DNA of 64,000 nucleotides from Mantis religiosa (lineage: Eukaryota > Arthropoda > Insecta > Mantodea > Mantidae), in the NCBI GenBank assembly GCA_030765055.1, contig CM060953.1:179406709-179470708 (forward strand), written 5' to 3'. The notes beneath the pieces are model-generated. The model was not told the DNA's origin, made no database searches, and worked only from the letters and a program-made list of their open reading frames with translations. Position numbers and translations under genes: made by a program. This document shows, piece by piece, positions 1 through 11,062 of the stretch. Each line of letters starts with the position of its first letter. The first letter of the stretch is position 1.

Positions 1-19
1 ATTTACGTAATAGTGCTAT

Positions 20-300
20 AAACTATGAAGACTGGGATTTAGGTACTTACAGCGTAGTAAGTTGCCACATAAGGCATGTATCTCATTGTATATGATGGCC
101 CCTATTGGTTTATCGGGAAAAATACGAGTCAGCTGGAGAATTAAATGTCGTGCTGGCATGTTGCCATGGTAACTCAGTGGTTAATAGCATCCGGACGAAG
201 ACCGTTAGATCCTTGTTTCCAATTTTACAATCTGACTCTACTTATCCAAGCCTTCACGACTAGAGTGGAGGAACAATTAATTTCCATGTGTTAATTTAAT
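20..300 (+). repeat. Diverged copy of SINE-like repeat (family D)
   Basis: This stretch aligns by eye with 10250-10550. Both share the order 'tacttacagc.tagtaag', 'gggaaaaa.acgagtc', 'ggagaatt.aatgtc', then a tRNA-like head ('aactcagtggttaatagc') and a closing 'gaacaatt.atttcc'. The head resembles a polymerase III A box. The B box is badly eroded here but readable in the other copy. No ORF. The left boundary may lie outside the window. Confidence 0.45.
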
Positions 301-2809
301 CAAACTGTTGAGAAAATATAAATTTTCGAAAATATTTCCATGAAAATAACTTGCGATGAGACTTTTAAAACAAAATATTTTGTGTCGCATCCTGGAAATA
401 TGCTGAACTTCATTATTAAGTTTGATATTAACCACATTTTTTGTTATATTGTTCAGGAACAGATGATCAGATACTCTCCACCAACGTAAAGTAAGTCCCT
501 GAAAGGAATGCGCCCCCTTCTACAGTGGGATAAGGACAGCGAATGCGTGCGACAGAGAACGCATGCTACGCAAGGAGCAGAACTGTTAAAAAAACATGCT
601 CCTATTCACTTTGTACACTAAAACCGAGAAGATTCATTTACAAAAGTAGAAGCCGTCAAAATGTTTTTGAATGGTCAGTAACTGTACTGACATGGGGAGT
701 AAGGAGGAACCTTATCAAACGCCCTTAGTCTCATTCCCCGAACACTTTCCTTCCTGTGGTATACTATAGATGCTTTTCCTAAAAATATGTTTCTTATCGA
801 ATTTTTGGATGCAATACAATAGTTCCTCTACTTAAAGTAGTAAAGAGCTTAACGAGCTGTAATCGACTTTTAGAACAGTTTCAGGTAATAAGCTTTAAAA
901 GTGAAGTATAGTAATACATTAGAATATTTAATACAAGTGATTACTATGAAAAGGAACAGATCTGCAATAGACTTAACAGGACTACTGCTGCATGAGCACA
1001 TTCAGTTGGGAGTTGGATACTGGAGGTGTAATAAGATTCACAATAATTAATAATAAGATTTAATTCAATTTAATACGATATATTTTATTTACAAATTTAA
1101 TATCATAATTAATAAGGTGTAATAAGATTCAATAATGTTTGTAGTTTATCGCACAGGTTCCAAGAAATACTGCGTTTTCTTTTGTTTGTTTGTATTTGAG
1201 GTTAGGTATGGAATTGATAACTTAAAGTTCCCTGACATCACTGATAAGTGCTAAATACGAAATCTGAAATACAGATAACGTACCCTACATATGTGTGGAG
1301 AACATACGTTTATTACTTGTGATGTCAGATGCAGCACTACCTTTCACTTGGGAGTTAATAAGGTGTGGAAGCTGATGGAGATGAATGCCTCTCCCCAACA
1401 TCCTGAAGACAGTTCTCTCCATTGTTCTAGGAGACCTTGGTTACGAGCACGAACCGGAAATGAATATCTCACAGCCCGGATTGGGTAGTCCACAAGTTCC
1501 ACTGCACTGCTTCCACCTGCATTTATGTAATTACACTCTGGGAATATGCATGCGGCTTCAGAGTTGCTTGTTCTCATCTAGCTCGTATTGGGTCATTTAG
1601 CCCCTGGCATCTTCCATGATGTTCCAGTCTTAATCTTGGTCATTCCATGTTTTGGTTCCAGTGAATACGCATTTCACTATTAATTTTAACAGTGGTTCTG
1701 TGTTTTGGTATTCTTTTTTCTTTCTATTATTACTGAATTTCCAAATATTTCATTTAGAAAAGAAAATAATGAGAAAATAACTGAAGGCTTACACATTCTA
1801 AGCACACTTGCCAACTTCCTTAAACTGAAACCACTATAACTTCTCCTTATCCAGCAAAGCGTAACAATGTTGTGATGTTAACATGTTTATAATCCATAAA
1901 ATGCTCAATACAGTAAAATTACATGTAAAAATAAAAGCAAGTTTCCATTTTATACAATTCTTGAAGATTTGGTACGCATCCTTTCAGTCACAATGTCAAA
2001 ATTCTTCCTGGAACCTCTGATAAACACACACTAAAACAAATAACACCACTTCCATGGCCACAAACAGATTTTTGGTCCACACTTTAGCTTGGTAACGTGA
2101 ATTATTAATAAAAACTCCCACTAATGGGTAACATACAGCAGCCACAAAACGCGAATAAGTTAATTTATACGACGAATTTGGCCTTAAAATTCGCGTCGTC
2201 CACTATTGAATGTTCGTACCCATATATTACTGTACAGTTATCTATCACACGTTACTAAGACGCAATTCGCCTCCAATCTGCTTTATTTGTCACTAAATCT
2301 TTAGCTCAATCTTACGTACCATCAGCCTAGCTTTTTCACAAATAAAACATTTCGATATCTCTCTTTACGTATCTTTAGCAGTCACCCTTTGTGCTGCTAT
2401 AATCATTCTCACCCACCTACACGTCCACCTCTAACAGGGAGCTACACGCCGATTCTCAACACCACTTGATATTCACACGTAAACTGCTTCGCCACCTCTT
2501 TCACAGTCCGCCAATTCCTTACTAAGGAACAGCACTTAATGAGCTGTGAACTGCTACCTGTACCGTTCCACGGCCTGCCGACTTTACGCCCATGGAGCCG
2601 CACCACAATGCTCTCACTACAATCATTGTACCCTGTATACTACTACAAAGCATGGCTTTTAAAAACAATCCTGCCAGGCGCGATAGATCACACAGAAGCG
2701 GAATATTCTCGCCATTCACTCTGGAACACTATTGAACGATATTTACGCGGTAACAACATAGTTCAGCCCCAGCCTCGTGACGCCTTTGTGACGTCAGCCA
2801 CCGGTAGTA
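301..2809. other. No recognisable gene
   Basis: AT-rich sequence with only short unconvincing frames. A 16-bp motif 'ggtgtaataagattca' occurs near 1023 and 1115, separated by AT-rich sequence, suggesting a small local duplication. I see no conserved protein motif, RNA gene or TE end. The frame at 2539-3096 runs across a transposon boundary and is not a gene. Confidence 0.5.
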
Positions 2810-3340
2810 AAGTCTGTTTAGTGAACGCATGTGCAGTTTGCACCCCAAAGGGAACTCACCCTCGCCCACTAATGACCGTCATAAATCTATCTCCACACTT
2901 CAGAAATGGAACACTGTCATTGGGGACCAATACCAACCCTGATTTTCTCGAAGTGACAGTTGCATGTCTACTCCACGTGGAGTCTCAGTTGTCAAAGTTC
3001 CAACTTCCAGTTGTTCTGTTTCATTACGTGCAGACATTCGTTGTGTGTCACAGTGTGGAGATCGTGGGAGGGAAAAGCAGTGGTAAATGCAAATGAAGTG
3101 GTAGATAAATTTCAGTCACGTGAAAATATCGAAGTGATGACAATAGTGTGAATAACTGGGCCGAGTTATATTACTGGAAAAGCCTCAAAAAACAAAGTTA
3201 TAACGGGAACTGTTTCTAAGCAAATTCAAGCGCTTGTTTTGAACACATAAATATTTGCTGACAAATAATCTTCGTAAGGGGTCGTGCAATGAACCTGATG
3301 ATAAATTCTGGGTATTCACAGAAATACAGTAAGAAATATT

Positions 3341-3625
3341 GTGACGAAAGGAATACCAAAGACGCCAATCAGGTGTGAAAACAAAAGGAAACGTTTCTCC
3401 AAAGTAGATAATTTCACATGCGATTTAATTCGCCGAGAAATTTATAGATTCTATGCAAAAGGGAGAGCGCCCGCCTTAGACGAATTGGTTGCACATTTGC
3501 AAGAAATTTGTGATTGTCCTTATGGGCGCTGCACTTTGCGCGGTCTCCTAAAGGAGCTGGGTATCAAATACCGCACTTTGAATAAGATAAGGGTTATTAT
3601 GGAATCCAGTAGAATTGTAGCTTGG

Positions 3626-3679
<54 letters not shown>

Positions 3680-3840
3680 CAAAACTAAGGAAGTTTTGCA
3701 GTAATGGACATAAGATAATTTATTTAGACGAGACCTCGTACGATGCCCATGACGTATCGAGAAAGGTGGCAACCTTGCAGAAAGGTCTGGGGGCAGGAGG
3801 GTCGGGGGTCGTAAAACGATTATGAGGGTTCGTCAAAGGC
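3341..3840 (+). pseudogene. DDE transposase fragment (helix-turn-helix plus first catalytic Asp region)
   Basis: The frame from about 3341 reads TPIRCENKRKRFSKVDNF, then DLIRREIYRFYAKG and LDELVAHLQEI, then PYGRCTLRGLLKELGIKYR. This is the spacing of a winged-helix region found upstream of the catalytic core in arthropod IS630-like transposases. After the microsatellite a second frame gives IYLDETSYDAHDVSRKV, where YLDET is the usual context of the first catalytic aspartate. The rest of the catalytic core is missing and the frame is broken by the (TA)n run. The family call comes from motif memory. No methionine start is credible, so the fragment is treated as dead. Confidence 0.6.
3627..3675. 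repeat. (TA)n microsatellite
   Basis: About 24 uninterrupted TA units inside the transposase fragment of copy 1. Copy 2 has 'cttggcgatactaagg' at the same point, so the run grew after the copies separated. Its translation (YIYIYI) creates false ORFs on both strands. Confidence 0.98.
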
Positions 3841-3879
3841 AGCGGCCGCAGTGCACACGAGTTAACTAAACAGACTTTA

Positions 3880-4511
3880 CTTGAAGTCGTGCCACTCCCG
3901 TCCCAGCAGCCAATAAACAACAACGCGAGCCTATTGCCCTCTGCTGCTCGCTCGGGATGGCGATTAAGTTGCCCGACTCGACTTTTCACCTCCGAATCAG
4001 CTTTGCGTTCGCAACATGGGCACTTTATTACAGGGAGGGGGGGGGGGCATAATCGTATGGGATAGACACAGATAACGCTCCGATCTACTGTAGCACTGAA
4101 TACCAATTAGTACACTGCATAGTCTGTAATCTTAGCTGTAAATAGAATTAGTCCTTTGTGCTCTTAATGACAATCTATAACTAAGTCTCCGATTTTGAGG
4201 GCCTAAAGAGCATTTATCCTGTCTTTATGATCTTAAACTGTATTAAAATGACCTTAAATCAAAGCATGACTTAAAAAACTACTTTATTTTGTTAATCTCG
4301 AATCGAAATAGCATCTCAATTACAAGCCTCACACGTTACCGAGAGCTATCGCCGTCGGTATAAGAAAATAAGTGTCAGAACCAAGTGTAAGATGTTCAAC
4401 TTATAAAATGCATTACCGCTGCAATTGAAGAGCAAGACAAATTTTGATAGATGACAAACTGTGACTCATTTATAGCTGGATTGATCAGCTTCTCCTGGTT
4501 AAAAATTAACA
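3880..4511. other. No recognisable gene
   Basis: A GC-richer block (3880-4040) ends in a G run at about 4035-4047, followed by AT-rich sequence. No conserved motif was found. The minus-strand frame 4106-3720 runs through the end of the adjacent transposon and is a chance ORF. Confidence 0.5.
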
Positions 4512-4715
4512 CGAGGGCCGTTCAATAAAGAATGATCATAATTTTTCGCACTAAAATTCAATCTTATTATATTCTGTTAGCTTAACGTGAAACAAACACG
4601 TCGTAGTAGTTTCATTGTTGGTACTCCTGGTTCCCGCCTGTGAGAACCAGGCAAATTCAGACATGTTCAGTATCGCCTACCGCTGCAGTGGAGGTAACAC
4701 GCGAGGAACAATATG
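4512..4715 (+). repeat. Left arm of long inverted repeat
   Basis: It contains the mariner terminal repeat, 5' UTR and first transposase codons up to 'gaggaacaatatg'. It pairs with 5574-5793. Confidence 0.88.
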
Positions 4716-5530
4716 CGGGTTTGAAATTCTGCTTTCGTTTCGACAAATCTTCAGTTGAGGCCTATAAAATATCACAGGGGGCCTATGGAGAGTCTGTTGT
4801 TCCCTACAGCACAGCTCGAAGGTGGTTTAAAATGTTTAAAGAGGGGAGACTATCAATTTCAAAGGAAGGTGGACCCAGCGCTCCAGTTACTACTCTTACG
4901 GAAGAAAACATCCAACACTGCTGCCGTCGTGAGAGAGGATCGACAAATTACCTCAAGATCACTTTATAAAATACTGAACATATCACGTTGGTGACAGAAA
5001 CATTACACATGAGACGTGTTTGTGCGCGATGGGTTCCAAAATTGTTGATTCCCGAATAAAAGCACATTCACATGCAGGCCTGCATGCAGTTAAAGTTGAT
5101 GTTAGAGGAAGATCCGGAGTTTCTTTCAAATGGAACTGCTGATGGAACTTGGCTACTCATTTTGATCCTGAGAACAAACAGCAAAGCTCAGTGTAGAAAT
5201 CTTCATCAGCAACCCCTAAGTGGTTGCTTCTGCTGGGAAAGTTATGGTGATCTCACTCTTTGATATTCATAGAACGGTTAATCAGCGCGTTGTTCCTGCA
5301 CACACTTCAGTAACTGGACAATACTACAGGGATGTCTTGAAAACATTGAAAGTCCATATCAGGCCCAAAAGTCTACATTTCCGTAAAGCAGGCTGGATGC
5401 TGCACCACGATAATCCGCGGCCGCATATTTCCAATGTTTTTTGCTGAATATTTTGCAAAAGTCAATGTGAAGTGCTTCCCTTTACCCTCTATAGTCCAGA
5501 TTTAGCTCCATGTGACTTTTTTCTATTCCA
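4640..5530 (+). pseudogene. Mariner transposase, frameshifted and 3'-truncated
   Basis: The amino-terminal region shows a mariner-type helix-turn-helix: LKFCFRFDKSSVEAYK, STARRWFKMFKEGR and then SISKEGGPSAPVT. Later frames give LMLEEDPEFLSN followed by a degraded form of the ADETW motif ('GTADGTWL', first catalytic Asp region), then VVASAGKVMVISLFDIH and VVPAHTSVTGQYYR. Near 5400 the second catalytic motif region reads GWMLHHDNPRPH, so the Asp of 'HDN.RPH' is present. At least four frame changes or stops are needed. The gene ends at about 5560, where the inverted 5' end begins. Not functional. Confidence 0.82.
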
Positions 5531-5573
5531 TAACTTGAAGGTTTGTTGATATGAAAGCAGAATTTCAAAGCTA

Positions 5574-5793
5574 CATATTGTTCCTCGCGTGTTACCTCTA
5601 TTGCAGCGGTAGGCGATACTGAACGTGTCTGAACTTGCCTAGTTCTCACAAGCGGGAACAAGGAGTACCAGCAATGAAAATATTACGGCGTGTTTGTTTC
5701 ACATTAAGCTAACAGAATATAAGAAGATTGAATTTTTGAGCGAAAAATTATAACCGTAAAAAAATTATGATCATTCTATATTGAACATTGTCG
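5574..5793 (-). repeat. Right arm of long inverted repeat
   Basis: Reverse complement of 4512-4715 with scattered mismatches: 'catattgttcctcgcg' mirrors 'cgcgaggaacaatatg'. The outermost bases have decayed. Confidence 0.88.
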
Positions 5794-6856
5794 TTATATT
5801 ATGTAGTTTTTTTGTAGCGTTCTCTGTTCAGTTATAGTGTATGTTTGCATTTTTGCTTGTTTTATATATATGCTATTTATATACGGTGATTAATTCCTAC
5901 TGTAAGACTGTATTATAAATATTGTTAAGGGCTGTTTGCCTGTCTTCATGTTATATATTTTTGTACTGTTCCCTAGCATGAGCTTTGGCTCAGGGAACCT
6001 TTCAGATAACAATAAGTAAAACCCTAAAAAAGGTTATTTGTCCACCTTTTTAGCATGAGCTAAATATTTTGCAATCAATATAGCAACTTCCGTCCACAAA
6101 TGTGTAATTAGAGCTATCCGACAGTCCTTGAGGTTCTTGCTCTTGAATGCGCAGCAGAGTACAGACTTCCTGCTGGGAGAAAGTCACCGCATCTAATGAG
6201 TCTCCAAGTAAATCGGATCATTAGCCTTCCCCAGATGTGTCTAGCAAAGCTAACATGCAACATTGAAGATATAAAGAACCTGACCCCCAAGTGTTTTCTT
6301 GTTGCCACTTCTAAAAGCTTGCCTCTTCTCAGCCAGAAGAAAAAAAAAAAAAAAAAAAAAGGGCGGAAGGTAAAGAAATGGGACGAAGCAAGGTTTTTAT
6401 GACATGCTAGGGGGGAAAAAGAGAACATTTTATTAGTCTGGAGAAATGTAAGCAGGATGGAGGGGTGGCTACATTTCCTCCCTTCCTACAGTAAATATAA
6501 GTTTAAGGGCGCGGAAACGTCTATCGCGGTTTTTATCGGTTGCAAAAGGAAACAGCATAAAGTAAATCTAGCATATACTAACGCATGGCGGGCGCCGATA
6601 GACAATCTGGTAAATTTAATAAGCTCTCAGATAAAACGTAGGCGGATCTGTATCTGATAACTTTACTCGGTCAGAACACAAACTGATAAACTTATTTTTC
6701 CGTAATATTACATCATCAGTCCCTTTTAACGGCTTACACATTATCGAATCATTGAACCAACTTAGAAACTGTTAAGATGCGGGAAAAAGAAGCCAACAAT
6801 GCTTGGATTTTATCAGAGACGTCAGTGTGCCGGAATTTCGTTCCGCAGTCCTTTTA
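5794..6856. other. No recognisable gene
   Basis: The 5' part (about 5900-6030) ends in 'ggctcagggaacc' and 'aataagtaaa', which could be a retroelement 3' tail but matches nothing else here. An A run of about 20 lies near 6341-6360, followed by G-rich sequence. Small frames at 6114-6657 show no conserved motifs. Confidence 0.45.
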
Positions 6857-7878
6857 GAGTCTGTCTAGTGATCGCAGGTGCAGTTTGCCCCTCAAAGGAA
6901 ACTCGCCCTCCTGCCCACTAATGACCGTCATAAATCTATCTCCACACTTCAGAAATGCAACACTGTCGTTGAGGACCAATAGCAACCCTGATTTTCTCGA
7001 AGTGACAGTCGCATGTTTACTCCACGTGGAGCCTCAGTTGCCAAAGTTCCAACTTCCAGTTGATCTGTTTCATTACGTGTAGAAATTCGTTGTGTGTTAC
7101 GATCTGGAGAACGTGGGAGGGAAATGCAGTGGTAAATGTAGTAGATAACATTCAGTCAAGTGAAAATAATCAAAATGATGACAATAGTGTGAACAACTGG
7201 GGCGAGTTATATTACTGGAAAAGCCTCAAAACACAAAGTTATAACGGGAACTGTTTCTAAGCAAATTCAAGCGCTTGTTTTGGACATATATAAATATGTG
7301 CTGACAAATAATCTTGGTAAGGGGTCGTGCAATGAACCTGATGATAAATTCTGGGTATTCACAGAAATACAGTAAGAAATATTGTGACGAACGGAATACC
7401 AAAGACGCCGATCAAGTGTGAAACAAAAGGAAACGTTTCTCTAAAGTAGATAATTTCACATGCGATTTAATTCGTCGATAAATTTATAGATTCCATGCAA
7501 AAGGGAGAGCGCCCACCTTAGACGAATTGGTTGCACATTTGCAAGAAATTTGTGATTTTCCTTATGGACACTGCAGTTTGCGCGGCCTCCTAAAGGAGCT
7601 GGGTTTCAAATACCGCAGTTTGAATAAGTTAAGGGCTATTATGGAATCCAGTAGAATTGTAGCTTGGCGATACTAAGGAAGTCAAAACTGAGGAAGTTTT
7701 CCACTAAGGACATAAAATAATTTATTTAGACGAAACCTCGTACGATACCCATGACGTATCGAGAAAGGTGGCAACCTTGCAGAAAGGTCTGGGAGAAGGA
7801 GGGTCGGGGTTGTAAAACGATTATAAGGGTTCGTCAAAGGCAGCGGCCGACGTGCACATGAGTTAACTAAACAGACTC
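6857..7878 (+). mobile_element. TA-flanked DDE (IS630/Tc1-mariner-like) element, copy 2
   Basis: Colinear with 2810-3877. It begins 'gagtctgtctagtg' after TA (6855-6856) and ends 'actaaacagactc' before TA (7879-7880). The two copies share the whole interior, including 'actaatgaccgtcataaatc' and the transposase fragment, with scattered substitutions. There is no (TA)n expansion here. The flanks differ from copy 1, so this is a separate insertion and not a tandem duplication of the region. Confidence 0.82.
7400..7835 (+). pseudogene. DDE transposase fragment, copy 2
   Basis: Same degraded reading frames as in copy 1. A winged-helix region includes a stop after the 'LIRR' block, followed by LDELVAHLQEI and the GLLKELG block. 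Then comes YLDETSYDTHDVSRKVATL with the first catalytic aspartate. Stops and frame changes differ in detail from copy 1, so the two copies decayed independently from one already shortened parent. Confidence 0.6.
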
Positions 7879-7880
7879 TA

Positions 7881-8364
7881 CATGCCGATAAACATAATTG
7901 TATCGCTTTTGAGTCCAGGAGGCGTTTGAACCCCCAACTTTGGGATGGTAGGCCAGCTTCTAAACCAGGGATACTCAACACTAGAGCATATGCTCGCTTC
8001 CCCTACATGTTATTTGTCCCTTACCAGGACCAAGGCAAAGAGAGACAGGCCTACTGAACGGAGGCGGAGGATTTCCAATACATAAAAATGCCACCGCAGT
8101 ACCGTCACTGCAACTCAGTAACCACGCCTATTCTCATCTTCCCCTTACTTGCCTGAGTTTATCAAACCTCCTGAACACCTGCGTCAGCCAACTGGAATAC
8201 CAGGGCTTGAATTTAAATTCTCGAAAGACAAAATACGTCCTTATACCTTCATCGTAAAGGACCAGCAATTGGATATATTTCCTTAAATGTTAAATCGCAA
8301 ACTTTTTACTTCCTTCATCACAGTACACAGTAACAGGAAAGTGTTCCATTCCATCCTAAACTTT
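7881..8364. other. No recognisable gene
   Basis: Unique-looking sequence with no motif, tail or terminal repeat that I can recognise. Its right edge, 8354-8364, is the left target-site duplication of the next SINE. Confidence 0.5.
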
Positions 8365-8602
8365 TTTTAATATAATTTACGTCCTCCAACGTTGTCATAT
8401 CGGACGATGAATGGAATGGGTGAAGTGATGCTCAAATGAGTGCGGGGTCCATGGAGCTTAGAGTTACCCGACATTCGTCTATCAGGATAAGGGAAAAACC
8501 CGGAAAAAGCCTTCTACAGGTAACTCACTCTGACCGAGATTCGAACTCGGTACCTCTTAAACTTGGGGCAGACACGCTACCATCTACACTACCGAGGCGG
8601 GC
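8365..8602 (-). mobile_element. SINE family A, full-length, reverse strand
   Basis: Reading the minus strand gives a tRNA-like head ('cctcggtag.gtagatggtagc', 'gttcgaatctcggtcag'), then the body ('ttttccgggtttttccctta', 'gcatcacttcacccattcc') and a 3' end '...ggacgtaaatt'. The 11-bp repeat 'tcctaaacttt' flanks it at 8354-8364 and 8603-8613 and is the target-site duplication. Polymerase III A- and B-box sequences are visible in the head. It is non-autonomous and presumably moved by a LINE. Confidence 0.9.
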
Positions 8603-8621
8603 TCCTAAACTTTGATATTTA

Positions 8622-9661
8622 CAGTCCGGCCGCTCTATCTCCGACTCTGACAGTTCTCGAGAGGGGGAAGCGCGTTGTTGCCAGTTCTTTAGCGGGAATT
8701 TCAAGCAGAGGAACATGTGTATTTTAAATATTTCACGCATTTGCAGATCGTAACTTCGTAAATGTACGTGGACATCGTGTATATACATGATCCTAGAATA
8801 GTTGCATATGGAGACAATATACCATTTACTGGAAAAGAAATAACAAAAGGCTACTTCGCACGAGTGGGAAATTCCTTTCTCATATAATATTAATATAAAT
8901 GTCCCTTATAGCATCCTTTTGAAAAGCATCACGGGAAACTTTAAGACTGCCTCGTTGCATTTGCTCTCCCGGTGTACGCAGAACTGCAGACGGCGAACTT
9001 AAATCACTGACACTTTTCCTTGGTCACATTCTTCTCACCTTCAAGGCATCACAAACTCTGTCCAGCACCTTGGTAACAGGTAGTAGAAGTTCACCACTGT
9101 CCCGCTCCTTCTCGAAGTACTCACGTAGCCTGAATATAAATTCACGGCTTTGGAACATATAAGAGCCGATTTTTTTCTTGAATTCTAACGAACCAGTAGC
9201 CATATTACCATAATAGCGATAATAATAAGACTTACAGACGCTACAAATCGGAATTCACGCACACGCAAAAAATTAAACAAACCACCAGCGCGGGATCCAA
9301 AAGCAACTAAAAGCCACGTGGTCCACCCGATTTGCAGCGGCAACACGGTGCTGGATTTGCAAGCCACGCCTAGCAGCGACAACGCTGATTGACGCCAGCA
9401 ACAGAAGCAGTTGGTGTGCGTGAAAGGTGTGAACGAAATATTCGAATAGAGTGATGTTGTAAAGAATATCTTGCATGATAATGAAATTACAAGTTGGATT
9501 TCAATATTGTGAGGTTAATATAGTCCTATACTCTCATTATAAAGATAGTTCTGACGATATGTTTTCAATTACTCATTATTATATGTTGGTAATATTAACC
9601 TTCCCCCTTGCACCTCCTGCAGCCACTAAACGTCAGAGCGGGAGATAGAGCGGCCGGACTG
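8622..9661 (-). mobile_element. TA-flanked DNA transposon with about 30-bp terminal inverted repeats
   Basis: The left end 'cagtccggccgctctatctc' (8622) and the inverted right end near 9634-9661 match over about 30 bp, with TA outside each (8620-8621, 9662-9663). The element is 1.04 kb. Its only recognisable coding part is on the minus strand. A SINE of family A lies immediately to the left with its own target duplication, so the two are neighbouring independent insertions. Confidence 0.8.
8930..9203 (-). pseudogene. Transposase amino-terminal exon(s), IS630-like family
   Basis: From the ATG at 9203 the minus strand reads MATGSLEFKKKIGSYMFQSR, then EFIFRLREYFEKER and LLLPVTKVLDRVCDALKV. I associate this SREFIFRLREYFE / VTKVLDRV pattern with the first helix-turn-helix of arthropod DDE transposases related to those at 2810 and 6857. 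Straight after KV the DNA reads 'aag|gtgaga', a good 5' splice site; an in-frame stop follows. The coding sense resumes near 8975 as LRTPGEQ after a 'cag', so a short intron of about 60 bp is plausible. The catalytic core is absent. Confidence 0.5.
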
Positions 9662-9663
9662 TA

Positions 9664-10164
9664 CTGTAACATTTGAATGAATTGGCCTTTATCAAAAAGG
9701 TCCACTAGTTTATTGTGAACAGCATAACACCAAAACGAAAATTGTATTAAATATCAAATTATGTTAAGTCGACACAAATATTTTCCAGAATATCCGCTAC
9801 TTATAACTACTCTTCATTAGGAATACCAATACAAAAATTTCGATTTTCTTAAAAGTGACTATATTTTGCTCAAACTACCATAGGGGAGATGCGCCCAGTA
9901 CCGCACACCTAAGGTTTTTTTTCACAATTTAAAGAAAATGAAATGGAGAACAATTAGCGTGTTACTATTATCATGAAGCTAATGAACATTCATAAACGCT
10001 AGTTATATTGACTTTTAATAACCAAAACAAATATTAGTGATAAATGCGCATCTCAAAAAGTGTTTCCCAGTATTACCGCACAGATGTAAATAAGTAGATA
10101 TTTCTAAATAAAGAAAGAGGAACTCCATAATAAATCACAAGATAATTAAATACATTATGCCATT
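9664..10164. other. No recognisable gene
   Basis: AT-rich sequence. I see no ORF with conserved motifs and no transposon ends. Confidence 0.5.
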
Positions 10165-10550
10165 TTCAGTTTGGCTCTACCCCTTTATAGTGCGTCCTAC
10201 ACACGGCTAGTATGAAAGAACAATTCCATTTATTGTACCTAATAGTGGTCCGAACTATAAAGCCCGGGCTTAAAGTACTTACAGCATAGTAAGTCGACAT
10301 TAAGGTAGTTGTCTCGTGTGTTTATGAGAACTCCTAAGTGGTTTACCGGGAAAAACACGAGTCGGTTGGAGAATTTAATGTCATGTGGGCACTTTGGCCA
10401 TAATAGCTCAATGGCTTACAGCGGCTGGACGGAGACCAGAATATCCGTGGTTCAAATCTCGGCTATGAGATTGAATTTTTCAGTCTGGATCTACCCTTTC
10501 ATAGTGCGTCCTACACACGGCTAGTGCGAAAGAACAATTCATTTCCAGTC
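10165..10550 (+). repeat. SINE-like repeat family D, with duplicated tail
   Basis: The segment 10470-10550 ('tctaccctttcatagtgcgtc', 'cacacggctagt', 'gaaagaacaattc') is repeated at 10172-10235, so the tail occurs twice, at both edges. Between them lies a tRNA-like head: 'tagctcaatggcttacagc' as an A-box-like sequence and 'gtggttcaaatctcgg' as a B-box-like sequence. The upstream half matches 20-300. A dimeric or tandemly joined SINE is the simplest reading. Confidence 0.5.
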
Positions 10551-10704
10551 CTATTAATTAGTACACACTTTACATATTTCAGTATCCATATCATAACCAA
10601 TATCACTTCCCAAGTAGTTAAAATTCCTCGCCTGTTCTACGCAAAGGTTATTTACAACTGTTTTTGTTCTAACCAGTTCTTTCCCTATGAATGTCACCCC
10701 ACCT

Positions 10705-10999
10705 TGTGCTGATAACACCTTTCCTTTACGAGGCGTGTGCCTCAGTGGTTTTGTGTTTCCCTTTTTCTCCGTGTGAGCGCGTGAAGATTGCTTTGGTTCC
10801 TCTCTCGGACAGCTCTCCGAGCTGACGAGACAAGGTAGTCGGGGCTCTCGTTTCACAGCCTGCGCATTGTGATTTATAACTGTCTTAGCTCCCGGGTGCA
10901 GTTAAAAATCATGTAATAGCAGGTGTTTGAGTGAAGTTATAATGTGTACAAAGTTTAACTTTCGAGGAAGTTTAAGTTAAGTGTAATTGTGCAAGTAAG
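10705..10999 (+). repeat. Inverted partial LTR arm
   Basis: Matches the reverse complement of about 11150-11439 nearly base for base, for example 'gacagctctccgagctgacg' at about 10809. Most differences are scattered substitutions. Confidence 0.88.
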
Positions 11000-11062
11000 G
11001 TGGAAGCGTGCTGGTCCCATAACCCAGAGGCCCGTGGATCGAAACCACGCTCTGCTACTACT
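11000..11062 (+). other. Initiator tRNA-Met 3' portion copied into a retroelement junction
   Basis: Reads as initiator tRNA-Met from about nucleotide 15 to the 3' end. It has the D-loop remainder 'gtggaagcgtgctgg', anticodon arm 'cccataacccagagg' with anticodon CAT, T arm 'gtggatcgaaaccac', and acceptor 3' strand 'gctctgcta' followed by 'cta' in place of CCA. I count about three differences from the insect-type sequence as I remember it. The 5' acceptor strand and most of the D arm are missing, so it is not a tRNA gene. Its 3' end abuts the LTR end exactly as a primer binding site would. Confidence 0.82.

Larger units (their letters stand above)
2810..3877 (+). mobile_element. TA-flanked DDE (IS630/Tc1-mariner-like) element, copy 1
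   Basis: The ends form an imperfect terminal inverted repeat of about 25 bp: 'aagtctgtttagt' at 2810 and its reverse complement 'actaaacagactt' ending at 3877. TA lies directly outside both ends (2808-2809 and 3878-3879), as expected for the Tc1/mariner/IS630 superfamily. A second copy sits at 6857-7878 in the same orientation and aligns along its whole length. The interior encodes a decayed transposase fragment. The element is about 1.07 kb, too short for a full gene plus UTRs, so it is probably an internally deleted, non-autonomous copy. A (TA)n run has expanded inside this copy only. Confidence 0.82.
4512..5793 (+). mobile_element. Mariner element with about 200-bp inverted ends
   Basis: The left end 'cgagggccgttcaataaag' has the form of a mariner terminal repeat. 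The same end is found, with a flanking TA, at 32232. The transposase remains read rightwards. The right end (5574-5793) is an inverted copy of the left end, and includes the 5' UTR and first coding residues. The last third of the transposase (third catalytic Asp region and carboxy terminus), which survives in the related copy at 31365-32232, is missing. The element therefore has its 5' end at both termini. Confidence 0.85.

Noticed and set aside
2539..3096. 185-codon plus-strand ORF as a host gene
   Set aside because: It crosses the left end and TA duplication of a transposon, has no conserved motif, and its 3' part recurs in the other transposon copy.
3548..3825. ORFs with YIYIYI tracts on both strands
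   Set aside because: They are translations of a (TA)n microsatellite joined to transposon sequence.
11000..11062. Functional initiator tRNA gene
   Set aside because: The 5' acceptor strand and most of the D arm are missing, and the piece sits exactly at an LTR end.
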